From assembly GCF_000194155.1 (NCBI RefSeq), contig NZ_GL877883.1, positions 134,572-198,571 of the forward strand: a stretch of DNA of 64,000 nucleotides. The letters run 5' to 3'. This document shows positions 55,117-63,139 of the stretch, in pieces. The stretch comes from Saccharopolyspora spinosa NRRL 18395. Lineage in GTDB: Bacteria; Actinomycetota; Actinomycetes; Mycobacteriales; Pseudonocardiaceae. Within the stretch, counting starts at the first letter, position 1. Each line of letters opens with the position of its first letter. Below the pieces are notes generated by a model. It did no database searches, was not told the DNA's origin, and saw nothing but the letters and a program-made list of their open reading frames with translations. The position numbers were made by a program, and so were the translations under genes.

Positions 55117-55998
55117 GTGGCGACAGTCCCGGCGGAAGTGCAGGGCCCCAGCGACGGTGAACTGCTGGAAGAGGTCCGCGACGGCTCGTCCGCGGCTTAC
55201 GCGCAGCTGTACGAGCGACACGTCGCAGCGGCTTACAACATGGCTCGGCAGGTCGCGAAGTCCCCGGCGGAAGCCGATGACCTGGTGTCCGAGGCCTTCG
55301 CGAAGGTGCTCGACACGCTGCGGGACGGTCGCGGGCCGAACACCGCATTCCGTGCCTACCTGCTCACGGCTCTGCGGCACACCGCCTACGACCGGACCCG
55401 CCGGGAGCGCAAGGTGCAGCTCGCCGACGACGTCGCGGAGGTGTCCGGCGCCGACGTCAGCGTGCCCTTCACCGACACCGCGGTCGCCGGCCTGGAGCGC
55501 ACGCTCGCCGCGCAGGCGTTCGCGCGGCTGCCGGAGCGCTGGCAGACCGTGCTGTGGCACGTCGAAGTCGAGGGCCAGACCCCGGCCCAGGTGGCGCCGC
55601 TGCTCGGCCTGACCCCCAACGGGGTTTCCGCACTCGCTTACCGGGCTCGCGAGGGACTCCGCCAGGCCTACCTGCAGGTTCACCTCGGGCAGCTGGACGA
55701 CGCCGAGTCCGGTGTCGAGCAGTGCCGGGCCGCCGTCGACCGGCTCGGCGCTTGGACCCGAGGCGGGCTGTCCAAGCGGGAAACGACCCAGGTCGAAGCG
55801 CACCTCGACGGCTGCCACCGCTGCCGCGCGCTGGCCGCCGAGCTCGCCGACGTCAACGGTGCGCTGCGGGTCATCATCGCGCCGCTGGTGCTCGGTGGCT
55901 CGGTCACCGGTTACCTCGCACTCGCCTCCTCCGGAGGAACGGCCGCTGGTGCGGCGGTCGCGGCCACCGGCCGCTGGTGCGGCGGTCGCCGCCGGTAG
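55117..55998 (+). CDS. ECF-type sigma factor with fused zinc finger (frame-interrupted)
   Basis: 293 residues as read, from GTG 55117 with GGGAGG upstream. Sigma2 region: DGSSAAYAQLYERHVAAAYN and EADDLVSEAFAKVLDTLRDG. Sigma4 HTH: LPERWQTVLWHVEVEGQTPA, LTPNGVSALAYRAREGLRQA. At 229-236 an HxxxCxxC (HLDGCHRC) zinc-finger motif of anti-sigma type follows, then a hydrophobic helix (LRVIIAPLVLGGSVTGYLAL). The frame ends in WCGGRRR because of a 28-bp duplication; without it the frame would run to 57676, giving an 843-residue membrane sigma factor. Confidence 0.85.
   Translation: MATVPAEVQGPSDGELLEEVRDGSSAAYAQLYERHVAAAYNMARQVAKSPAEADDLVSEAFAKVLDTLRDGRGPNTAFRAYLLTALRHTAYDRTRRERKVQLADDVAEVSGADVSVPFTDTAVAGLERTLAAQAFARLPERWQTVLWHVEVEGQTPAQVAPLLGLTPNGVSALAYRAREGLRQAYLQVHLGQLDDAESGVEQCRAAVDRLGAWTRGGLSKRETTQVEAHLDGCHRCRALAAELADVNGALRVIIAPLVLGGSVTGYLALASSGGTAAGAAVAATGRWCGGRRR
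55940..55989. repeat. 22-bp direct repeat with 28-bp period that breaks the sigma-factor frame
   Basis: CGGCCGCTGGTGCGGCGGTC plus GC occurs at 55940-55961 and again at 55968-55989. Removing one 28-base period restores one continuous frame (GGTAAGAAVAAGSASG). Because 28 is not a multiple of three, its presence shifts the frame. Confidence 0.95.
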
Positions 55999-57676
55999 CG
56001 CCTCTGGGGTTGCGAGCGCGGCGAGCAGTGCGCCCCGCCAGGCGCTCACTGCCGGAGCGGCGACCGCAGTGCTCGCCGCAGCCATCGCCATCGCCTTGAC
56101 CTCCGGCACGGAACAGCCCGTGCCCGTCGCGTCGACTCCGCCACCCGCGGTCCAGCCGCCGCCCCCGGCTCCGCAGCCCCCGACACCGCCGGTGCCCAAG
56201 CCTCCAGCCCCGAAGCCCCCGGCGCCGCAGTCTCCGCCGCCGCAGCAACCGGCTCCGCAGCCCGCGCCGCCGCCGGCGACGCCGAGCCTGAACGCCTCGG
56301 GCCCGGGCGAGCCGATCCAGCTGGTCGCCGGGGGAGCCCCGGCGGCGTTGCCGATCACGGTGAGCAACAGCGGCTCCGGGCCGTCCGAGCCGGTCATCTC
56401 GACGCTGAACCTGCCGCCGGGCGTGTCCGCGCAGCTGCCGACCGCCGTGCGGTCCGGGCCTGCCTCGACCACCCCGCAGAGCTGGGTCGCATCGTCGTCC
56501 CCGGTCCGCGGCCAAGCCCCGGACGCGCCGTCGGTGAGCTGCACGAACCAGACCAGCTCGATCACCTGCACCACCGATCGCGGCCTCCGGCCCGGCGAGA
56601 CGTTCGTCTTCGACTACCGCGTGCAGGCCAACGAGTCCGCCACCGGCGGCGATATCACGGCGCGCATCAACGCCGGCACCGAGATCCAGCTGCGGCTGCC
56701 GACGGTTCCGGTCGTGGTCCGCCCACCGGCACCGGTGGACGGCGTAGACGTCCGGACTTCCGCCTGGAACCCGGGAACGCTGCAGCTTTGCGGCATCGGC
56801 AGCTTGGACCACGCGCCGTGGCTGTGCAGCCGGATCACGATCGACGTGCGCAACACCGGGACCAGCACCGGGCGCGCCGTAGCCGTGGCCCAGTTGCCCG
56901 AGGGCGTCCAGGCGGTTGGGATGTCGCCGAAGTGCGCCGCCGAGCCCGTGGACCAGCACCGGATCCGGTGCGCCGCCGAGCTGGCCCCGGGCAAGTCCTT
57001 CCACAGCGAAGTTTGGGTCACCGCCCTGCCCGGCTTCTCATGGCCGGAACCGATCGGGGCCTCTCTCGTCGAAGCCGACCTAGCAGAGCCAACGCAGGCT
57101 TGGGCCGAGCCGGACGACCGCTGGATCATCCGCGACGTGACGATCCCGGTGTCCGGGACCTTGGGTTCGGCCCGCGACAGCGACCCGGTGTCCGTGCGGC
57201 TCTGGTACCCGTGGGTGCCGCCCGCACCGCCGGCACCGGAACCTCCCGCGCCGACCCCGACGCCCACGAGCACGCCGCCGGAGTGCCCGTGGTGGTCGCC
57301 GGGCTGGGGCAACCGCCCGCTGTGGACCCCGCCGGGTTGGAGCGACCGGCCGCCGTGGGACGAGCACAGCTGGGGCGACCGGCCGCCGTGGACCCCACCG
57401 CACTGCTGGTGGCCTTGGCCGCAATACCCGTCGCAGCCGGTCCCGCCGTCGAGCAGTCCTACAACGACCGCTCCGCCGAACACGACGGCGCCGACCACCA
57501 CGCCGCCGATCGCGTCGACACCTCCCAGCAGCACGACACCGCCCAGCAGCACGCCGCAGACTAGCACAACGACGCCGACCAGCTCGACGACGCCGACGAC
57601 GGCAGCGCCGCCTAGCAGCAACGCGCCGCCCAGCAGCTCTACGACGGGGTCCACGACACGCCCACAACCGAGTTAA
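55991..57676 (+). CDS. Detached C-terminal half: membrane anchor and exported Pro/Thr/Trp-rich domain
   Basis: This frame continues the sigma-factor protein after the 28-bp duplication and has no start of its own. It encodes an Ala-rich membrane helix (AATAVLAAAIAIAL), a long Pro-rich stretch (VPKPPAPKPPAPQSPPP), a beta-rich exported domain with cysteines (about 56290-57200), and a Trp/Pro repeat region (GWGNRPLWTPPGW, SWGDRPPWTPP). It ends in a Thr/Ser/Pro-rich tail. As one protein it would read the outside and control the sigma domain within. As read it would not be translated unless re-initiated. Confidence 0.75.
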   Translation, partial: AGSASGVASAASSAPRQALTAGAATAVLAAAIAIALTSGTEQPVPVASTPPPAVQPPPPAPQPPTPPVPKPPAPKPPAPQSPPPQQPAPQPAPPPATPSLNASGPGEPIQLVAGGAPAALPITVSNSGSGPSEPVISTLNLPPGVSAQLPTAVRSGPASTTPQSWVASSSPVRGQAPDAPSVSCTNQTSSITCTTDRGLRPGETFVFDYRVQANESATGGDITARINAGTEIQLRLPTVPVVVRPPAPVDGVDVRTSAWNPGTLQLCGIGSLDHAPWLCSRITIDVRNTGTSTGRAVAVAQLPEGVQAVGMSPKCAAEPVDQHRIRCAAELAPGKSFHSEVWVTALPGFSWPEPIGASLVEADLAEPTQAWAEPDDRWIIRDVTIPVSGTLGSARDSDPVSVRLWYPWVPPAPPAPEPPAPTPTPTSTPPECPWWSPGWGNRPLWTPPGWSDRPPWDEHSWGDRPPWTPPHCWWPWPQYPSQPVPPSSSPTTTAPPNTTAPTTTPPIASTPPSSTTPPSSTPQTSTTTPTSSTTPTTAAPPSSNAPPSSSTTGSTTRPQPS

Positions 57677-57725
57677 ATAGCCGACTGAAGTCGCTCAGTT
57701 GAGGTAGCTCCGTAGACTCGGGGAC

Positions 57726-58241
57726 GTGTCCGCTGTCGATTCGGTACTCGCGCGCATCCCGCAGCCGTACCGATCTCTCGCGATCCAGCACCGCGAGTTG
57801 CTCAAGTTCGGGGTCGTCGGCGCGATCACGTTCTTCATCGACACAGGCATCTTCTACGCGCTGAAGCTGACGATCCTGTCGCCGAAGCCCGTCACCTCGA
57901 AGGTCATCGCGGTGCTGGTAGCGACGATCGTGTCGTACGTGCTGAACTTCCGCACCCGCGGCGGTCGGCGGCGGCGCTACGAGGCGACGCTGTACTTCGT
58001 GATCAGCGGCATCGGGGTCGGGTTGTACTCGGCGCCGCTGTGGGTCTCGCGGTACGTATTGCACCTGCAGACGCCATTCACGAGTCGGCTGGTGGAGGAG
58101 ATCGCCGACTTCACGGCGGGGCAGATCATCGGGCTGCTGGTCGGCATGGCGTTCCGCTGGTGGGCGTTCCGCAAGTGGGTCTTCCCCGCCGAGCAACCCG
58201 ACCGCCGCCCCTCTGCCCGCGACCGAATCTCGGCCCGCTGA
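57726..58241 (+). CDS. GtrA-family membrane protein
   Basis: A 171-residue, four-helix protein of the GtrA/DPMS group, thought to flip or assist transfer of polyprenyl-linked sugars: FGVVGAITFFIDTGIFYALK, VLVATIVSYVLNFRTRGGRR, YFVISGIGVGLYSAPLWVS and FRWWAFRKWVFP. GTG 57726. The loop after SYVLN reads directly FRTRGG, whereas relatives I recall have NREWSFRTRGG, suggesting a small in-frame deletion. Position after purE-purK matches mycobacterial Rv3277. Confidence 0.87.
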   Translation: MSAVDSVLARIPQPYRSLAIQHRELLKFGVVGAITFFIDTGIFYALKLTILSPKPVTSKVIAVLVATIVSYVLNFRTRGGRRRRYEATLYFVISGIGVGLYSAPLWVSRYVLHLQTPFTSRLVEEIADFTAGQIIGLLVGMAFRWWAFRKWVFPAEQPDRRPSARDRISAR

Positions 58242-58268
58242 ACGAGAACACCTGGCCCACTGCTGGCA

Positions 58269-58284
58269 CAGTTTCAATTGAAAC
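58269..58284. repeat. TTTCAATTGAAA palindrome
   Basis: CAGTTTCAATTGAAAC, in the gap between the converging GtrA and sensor-kinase genes. Same motif as at 53979 and 54096. Confidence 0.85.
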
Positions 58285-58324
58285 CCGTGAACCCCAGAAC
58301 CCCACCCGGGTACTCACCCCACCA

Positions 58325-58342
58325 CAGTTTCAATTGAAACTG
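58325..58342. repeat. 18-bp perfect palindrome (TTTCAATTGAAA core)
   Basis: CAGTTTCAATTGAAACTG, seven bases beyond the kinase stop. Identical to 54096-54113. Confidence 0.9.
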
Positions 58343-58348
58343 CGGGAG

Positions 58349-59623
58349 TCAGCGGGGGGTGGACTCGCGGTTCCAGGAGACGCCGAGGATGTCGTCTGCT
58401 CGGGCGATCGGGAGGAACACCTCGAACATCGCCGGGCGCGCTTGGCTCAGTTCCAGGCGCCCGCCGTCCGCCTCCACTAGGGCTCGGGCCAACGCCAGGC
58501 CGACACCGGTCGAGCCCCTCCCGGAGAAACCGCGTTCGAAGAGGTACGGCACCAGGGCATCGGGCACGCCCGGTCCGGAGTCCCCGACCTCGACGACAAC
58601 GGTTCCGCCGCCCTGCCTCGCGGCCAGCATCACGGTTCCCTCGCCGTGCCGCAGCGCGTTGTCGAGCAGCACGCCGATCGTCTCCCGCAGGCGCGTGGGG
58701 GTGGCCCGCGCGAGCAGGCCTTCCGACACCTTCAGCCGCAGCGTCCGCCCCGCAGCCTTCAGCGGCTCCCGCCATTCCCCCGCGACATCGGTGAGCAGGC
58801 TGGACACGTCCAGGGGCTCGGCGTCCCGAGCGCGCGCCGCAGTGGCCGCCGCAAGCAGGTCGTCGAGAACCCCGGAGAGCCTTTCGGCCTGCTCAAGAGC
58901 CGCGCTGGCCTCCTCGGCGATCTCCGGGTCGTCCGTCGCGGCGAGTGCCTCCAACCTGAGGTGCAGCGCGGTGAGCCGACTGCGCAGCTGGTGCGAGACG
59001 TCACCCACGAGATCGCGCTCGCGCTGCACCAGTTGCGACAATGCCGCGCCGGAGGCGTCCAGCGCATCGGCGACGCGGTCCAGTTCCGGGACCTGGTGGC
59101 GCTGCGGATCGGCGCGGAAATCGCCGGCACCGAGCCGGGCCGCGCGCGCCGCGACGTGCTTCAACGGGTCGGAGAGCCGCCGGGCGGTGAGCGTCGCGAC
59201 GATCATCCCGGTGCCAGCTGAGAGCACCACCAGCATCAACACCAACGCCGCCACCTGGAGCTGCTGGGTGCGCACCGGGGCACTCGGCGCGGCGATCGTG
59301 ACCGTGCCGCTCTGCACCATCGGCACGCTCTCCACCAGCGGATCCTGCCCAGGATCCGGGCCGTAGACGTAGTCGTGCGCCTGCGTGCGCACGATCAGCC
59401 GGGCTCCGTCGGGCACCGCCAGTCGCGCCGCATTGAGGTCGATCGAGCGCTGCGAGGCGATCTGCTCGTCGAGCAGCGTCGCGATCTGCTGCGCGCGGGT
59501 GGTCAGGTCACCGGCGGTGAGGTCCTGGACGAGCTTCAGCGCGGTGAACCCCAGCGGCAGGCCGAGCACGACCGCGGTGACCGCCACCGCGAGCAGCGTG
59601 GCCTGCAGGATCCGGCGGCGCAT
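58349..59623 (-). CDS. Sensor histidine kinase
   Basis: 424 residues, ATG 59623, six bases after the regulator stop. Two membrane helices (about 7-30 and 123-147) flank a small extracytoplasmic sensor. A HAMP segment follows (RRLSDPLKHVAARAARLG), then H-box LVGDVSHQLRSRLTALHLRL with the phospho-accepting His (SHQLR in place of SHELR), N-box GVLLDNALRHGEG and G-box GSTGVGLALARALVEADGG. Stimulus unknown. Confidence 0.93.
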   Translation of the reverse strand: MRRRILQATLLAVAVTAVVLGLPLGFTALKLVQDLTAGDLTTRAQQIATLLDEQIASQRSIDLNAARLAVPDGARLIVRTQAHDYVYGPDPGQDPLVESVPMVQSGTVTIAAPSAPVRTQQLQVAALVLMLVVLSAGTGMIVATLTARRLSDPLKHVAARAARLGAGDFRADPQRHQVPELDRVADALDASGAALSQLVQRERDLVGDVSHQLRSRLTALHLRLEALAATDDPEIAEEASAALEQAERLSGVLDDLLAAATAARARDAEPLDVSSLLTDVAGEWREPLKAAGRTLRLKVSEGLLARATPTRLRETIGVLLDNALRHGEGTVMLAARQGGGTVVVEVGDSGPGVPDALVPYLFERGFSGRGSTGVGLALARALVEADGGRLELSQARPAMFEVFLPIARADDILGVSWNRESTPR

Positions 59624-59629
59624 CGCGGC

Positions 59630-60304
59630 TCAGTCCGCGTTGAAGCGGAACCCGACGCCGCGCACCGTGGCGATCCGGGTCTCGTCGAGTCGGCCGTTGC
59701 TGTCGCTGAGCTTCCGGCGCAGCCACGAGATGTGCATGTCCAGCGTCTTGCTGCCTTTGCGGTCGGACTCCGGCCAGACCTCTTCGAGGATCTCCTCGCG
59801 GGTCACCACCTGGCCGGCGTGCTGCATGAGCACCCGCAGCAGCTCGTACTCCTTGTTCGCCAGCTGCACCTCGTGCTCGTTGACCAGCACCCGGCGGGCG
59901 GTCAGGTCGAGCCGGACGCCGGAGGCCTCCAAGGTCTCCGGGGCGCCGCGGCGCAGCAGGGCGCGGATCCGGGCCATCAGCTCCGCGAGCCGGAACGGCT
60001 TGGCGACGTAGTCGTCGGCACCCGCGTCGAGGCCGACGACGAAGTCGACCTCGTCGGTGCGCGCGGTGAGCATCAACACCGGGAGGCCGCGGCCCTGCGC
60101 CCGCAGCCGCCGGCACACCTCCAGGCCGTCCATCTCCGGCAGCCCGAGGTCGAGCACCAGGAGATCGATCCCGCCCGAAGCGGCGGCGCGCAGCGTCGAT
60201 GGGCCGTCTCCGATCACCTGCACCGAATAGCCCTCACGCTGCAGCGCTCTGGACAACGGCACAGCGATGGCCGGGTCGTCTTCTGCCAGCAGCACCACGC
60301 TCAC
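59630..60304 (-). CDS. OmpR/PhoB-family response regulator
   Basis: 224 residues, GTG 60304. Receiver: VVLLAEDDPAIAVPLSRAL, phospho-acceptor Asp in LLVLDLGLPEMDGLEV, conserved Lys in YVAKPFRLAEL. The C-terminal winged helix has the recognition helix region SKTLDMHISWLRRKL. Six bases separate its stop from the partner kinase start, so the pair is one operon. Targets unknown. Confidence 0.94.
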   Translation of the reverse strand: MSVVLLAEDDPAIAVPLSRALQREGYSVQVIGDGPSTLRAAASGGIDLLVLDLGLPEMDGLEVCRRLRAQGRGLPVLMLTARTDEVDFVVGLDAGADDYVAKPFRLAELMARIRALLRRGAPETLEASGVRLDLTARRVLVNEHEVQLANKEYELLRVLMQHAGQVVTREEILEEVWPESDRKGSKTLDMHISWLRRKLSDSNGRLDETRIATVRGVGFRFNAD

Positions 60305-60419
60305 GCCTTCCAGACTAGAGGTCGCAGATGATCACGTCCGGTGTCCTGGGAGATTCGCCGGACCCGCCTGGTTGCGGGCCCTTCGCGGATCATCGGGGGC
60401 AGCGGGCTAGGGTTCCTGC

Positions 60420-61193
60420 GTGACCAGCGATCTCGACCTCGCCCTGCACCTCGCCGACGTCGCTGACGGGATCACCGTCCACCGCTTCCGGGCCCGGGAC
60501 CTGAGCGTGGACCGCAAGCCCGACCGCACGCCCGTCACCGACGCGGACCTCGCGGTCGAGGACGCGGTGCGTGAGGTGCTCGGCGCGCAGCGCCCTGACG
60601 ACGTGGTGGCGGGCGAGGAGCGCGGCGGCACCGCCGGGGCGGGCCGGGCGTGGGTGCTCGACCCGATCGACGGCACGAAGAACTTCCTGCGCGGCATCCC
60701 GGTGTGGGCGACGCTCATCGCGCTGGTCGACGGCGGCCGGCCGGTCGTCGGCGTGGTCAGCGCCCCGGCGCTCGGCAAGCGCTGGTGGGCGGCGGCCGGG
60801 TCGGGTGCTTGGTGCCGCACCGGTGACGCGGAGCCGGAGCGGATCGGGGTGTCGGCGGTGCGGGACCTCGCCGACGCGTACGTGTCGACGACCCACTTGG
60901 GCACCTGGGTGGAGTACCACTCGCGGGAGTCCTACCTACGGCTGGTCGACGCCTGCTGGGAGAACCGGGCGTTCGGCGACTTCTGGCACCACTGCCTGGT
61001 CGCGGAGGGCGTGATCGACATCGCCGCGGAGCCGATCGTCAACCCGTGGGACGTGGCGGCGGCCCAGGTCCTGGTGGAGGAAGCGGGCGGCACCTTCACC
61101 GACCTGTCGGGGAATCCCCGCTACGACGGCGGAAGCGCCCTCTCCACCAACGGCCACCTGCACTCGGAAACCCTCAACCTGCTGCAGAAGTAG
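60420..61193 (+). CDS. Inositol monophosphatase-family phosphatase (HisN-like)
   Basis: 257 residues from GTG 60420. IMPase signature: metal-binding GEERGG near residue 62, WVLDPIDGTKNFLRGIP near 78, and INPWDVAAAQVLVEEAGG-like block (IVNPWDVAAAQVLVEEAGG) near 203. It resembles actinobacterial histidinol-phosphatases of the IMPase class more than generic SuhB, but the substrate is not certain. Followed by a hairpin. Divergent to the response regulator. Confidence 0.88.
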   Translation: MTSDLDLALHLADVADGITVHRFRARDLSVDRKPDRTPVTDADLAVEDAVREVLGAQRPDDVVAGEERGGTAGAGRAWVLDPIDGTKNFLRGIPVWATLIALVDGGRPVVGVVSAPALGKRWWAAAGSGAWCRTGDAEPERIGVSAVRDLADAYVSTTHLGTWVEYHSRESYLRLVDACWENRAFGDFWHHCLVAEGVIDIAAEPIVNPWDVAAAQVLVEEAGGTFTDLSGNPRYDGGSALSTNGHLHSETLNLLQK

Positions 61194-61196
61194 GGT

Positions 61197-61237
61197 TCCG
61201 GCGGCCGGGCCGGGGGGAGGAACGCCCGACCGCCGGA
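61197..61237 (+). terminator. Hairpin after the IMPase-family gene
   Basis: TCCGGCGGCCGGGC (61197-61210) pairs with GCCCGACCGCCGGA (61224-61237) with one mismatch. It starts three bases after the stop. Confidence 0.7.
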
Positions 61238-61287
61238 GGGACCGGCGCTCAGTCGGGGAAGGCAACGCGCCGATCCGGTCAGGGGCC

Positions 61288-61527
61288 TCAACGGGGGTGC
61301 AGCAACCTGTGCCGTCCCACGTATTCGGCAGTGGCTAGCCGTTTCGCCTCTGCGGCAAGCGAATCCTGGATCTGCCAGACCGTCGTAGCACCGTCACCGG
61401 CACCCGTGTGCTGCCCGGAGCAGTTCCGCACATATCCCGCGACGATGTGGCAGAGGATCAGCAGCAGCGTGCCCGCGCCGACGGCGATGGCGTGCTGCAC
61501 AGCGGTCCAGGTGAGGTCATCGATCAT
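61288..61527 (-). CDS. Small membrane protein of unknown function
   Basis: 79 residues, ATG 61527: MIDDLTWTAVQHAIAVGAGT followed by a single membrane helix (LLLILCHIVAGYV), then a soluble tail (TTVWQIQDSLAAEAKRLATA). It follows another small gene by nine bases on the same strand, and the pair is divergent from an XRE regulator. I do not recognise a family. Confidence 0.6.
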   Translation of the reverse strand: MIDDLTWTAVQHAIAVGAGTLLLILCHIVAGYVRNCSGQHTGAGDGATTVWQIQDSLAAEAKRLATAEYVGRHRLLHPR

Positions 61528-61536
61528 CGTGCCCCC

Positions 61537-61803
61537 TCAGAAGTCCCAGTTCCGGCTGGAAAAGCCGCGTTCGCCAACCGCATCGGTACACTGTGGACAC
61601 CGCTCGGTCACGGCCGCAGAGCGGGGAGTGCGGCCCGCGAGCGTGGCGAACGGAACCCGCATCCACACCTCGCACAGCGAAGGAACCCACCCGCCGCCGC
61701 ACTGAGCCCCCGGCCGAACCGGCGTCGCATGTCGCCGATCCAACCCGATCCCCACGATCCAGTAGACCTCTTGGAAATCGCTGCGGTACGGATTTGCCAA
61801 CAT
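61537..61803 (-). CDS. Small conserved-looking protein with CxxC
   Basis: 88 residues, ATG 61803 with AGGTGGGG upstream. Begins MLANPYRSDFQEVYWIVGIG, and has a CPQC pair near its C-terminus that may bind metal. Nine bases before the membrane-protein gene and divergent to the XRE regulator, which may control both. No family recognised. Confidence 0.55.
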   Translation of the reverse strand: MLANPYRSDFQEVYWIVGIGLDRRHATPVRPGAQCGGGWVPSLCEVWMRVPFATLAGRTPRSAAVTERCPQCTDAVGERGFSSRNWDF

Positions 61804-61837
61804 GGCCCCACCTTTGGCTTAATCGCTGGTCAAAGCG

Positions 61838-61866
61838 CTGACAGCAAGAAGCTAGATCGATACCGT
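61838..61866 (+). promoter_or_regulatory. Candidate promoter of the XRE regulator
   Basis: CTGACA (61838-61843), a 17-base spacer, then TACCGT (61861-61866) fit the actinomycete principal-sigma pattern TTGACN-N17-TANNNT with one -35 mismatch. It lies about 100 bases before the GTG start at 61968. Confidence 0.3.
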
Positions 61867-61967
61867 TAGTGTCGGCGAATCTGAGACATCGCAGGTAGAA
61901 GCGCTAGCGCTGGGTCATCTGCGTCATCGCCTGACACACGATCAGCGGCGAAACGGGAGGTCGGCCC

Positions 61968-62807
61968 GTGCGGCAGTCCGAGAAACTGCGTCAACTGGGG
62001 TTGGGCGTGCAACTGCGGAAGTTGCGCGAAGACGCGCGAATGTCCACCCGTTCGGTGGCGAAAGCCCTCGGACTGTCCCCATCTTCGGTCAACCGCAACG
62101 AACTCGGCCTCCGCGCACCGAGCAAAGAAGAGGTGAGCGCTCTCTGCGCGCTTTACGGCGTGGTTGGAGAAGACAAGGAAGCGCTCCTCGAAAAGGTCGG
62201 GGACAGCGCGGAAACCGCCGCGTGGCTGGCGAACGGGGTTCCCGACCAGTTGGCGAGCCTGATGGTCCTCGAACGCGAAGCGGTCGCGATCATCGACGTC
62301 CAGATCTCCCTGATCCCAGGCCTCGCACACACCGCGGACTACGCCCGGCTGATCCTCGGCGACGAAACGGCTCCGGGGATCGATCTGGAGAACCAGGTGG
62401 CGACCAGGCTCGGCCGACAAGCAATTTTGAGCAGGCCGAGGGCTCCGAAAGTGCGTCTGCTCATAGACGAAGGGGCTCTGCACCGAACGCTGGGAAGTCG
62501 ACGCGTGCTGCGGGACCAGTTGGAGCACCTGCTGGTCCTGCAACGTCGGGACAACGTGGGTGTTCGCGTCATCGACTTCGAGGCGACACCGAGGCCAGCG
62601 ATCGGAACCTCGTTCTCGCTATATGAGCTCGCGAACGGCAGCCCATACGTCTTCGTCGAGGTTCGCGGCCTCGGCCTTTTCGTCACGGAGCCTACTGAAG
62701 TGGCTTCCTTTGTGACAGCCTGTCGATCGTTGGACGACTGCGCGCTGGATGAGACCGCCTCCACTGCGCTGATCCGGAAGATCGCGGAGACCCTGAACGA
62801 TGAATGA
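61968..62807 (+). CDS. XRE-family regulator with DUF5753 domain
   Basis: 279 residues, GTG 61968. N-terminal HTH: LGVQLRKLREDARMSTRSVA, KALGLSPSSVNRNELGLRAP. C-terminal DUF5753 (about 95-275): LIPGLAHTADYARLILGDE, VRLLIDEGALHRTLGS, YVFVEVRGLGLFVTEPTEV. Overlaps the following DUF397 gene by eight bases. In Streptomyces such WhiJ/AbaA-like pairs act in development and antibiotic control. Ligand unknown. Confidence 0.92.
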   Translation: MRQSEKLRQLGLGVQLRKLREDARMSTRSVAKALGLSPSSVNRNELGLRAPSKEEVSALCALYGVVGEDKEALLEKVGDSAETAAWLANGVPDQLASLMVLEREAVAIIDVQISLIPGLAHTADYARLILGDETAPGIDLENQVATRLGRQAILSRPRAPKVRLLIDEGALHRTLGSRRVLRDQLEHLLVLQRRDNVGVRVIDFEATPRPAIGTSFSLYELANGSPYVFVEVRGLGLFVTEPTEVASFVTACRSLDDCALDETASTALIRKIAETLNDE

Positions 62808-62982
62808 ACTCAATTGGCGCAAGAGCACGTACACCGAGAAGTACAACTGCGTCGAGGTGGCGATGACGCCGGAGACGACGGCCGTGCGGGACTCCAAAGA
62901 CCCCGACGGCGGCATCCTCGCCTTCAATATCCGGCGCTGGCACAGCTTCTTATCCGCCATCAAGGCCGACCACTACCGATGA
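62800..62982 (+). CDS. DUF397-family small protein
   Basis: 60 residues, ATG 62800, within the last codons of the XRE gene. Family pattern: LNWRKSTYTEKYNCVEVAM, VRDSKDPDGGILAF and a C-terminal helix WHSFLSAIKAD. DUF397 proteins are thought to bind and antagonise the partner XRE-DUF5753 regulator, based on known pairs. Overlap ensures coupled synthesis. Confidence 0.93.
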   Translation: MNELNWRKSTYTEKYNCVEVAMTPETTAVRDSKDPDGGILAFNIRRWHSFLSAIKADHYR

Positions 62983-63061
62983 GGCACCGCGTTCGGCGGG
63001 GTCAGGGCTCGCGAGTGCTTTGGGTCGCCATAGGAGCTGGCTTGGAAGGTGCTGGCGTGAA

Positions 63062-63108
63062 GCGAACGGACCGATCGTGCCGCCTATCGAGGCGAACAGG
63101 CCGTTCGC
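63062..63108. repeat. 47-bp interspersed element, copy 4
   Basis: GCGAACGG...CCGTTCGC ends as in copies 1-3, body GACCGATCGTGCCGCCTATC-like. Exactly 47 bases. Confidence 0.85.
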
Positions 63109-63139
63109 AGCAGCCCGGGGCCTACGTCAGACGAATGAA

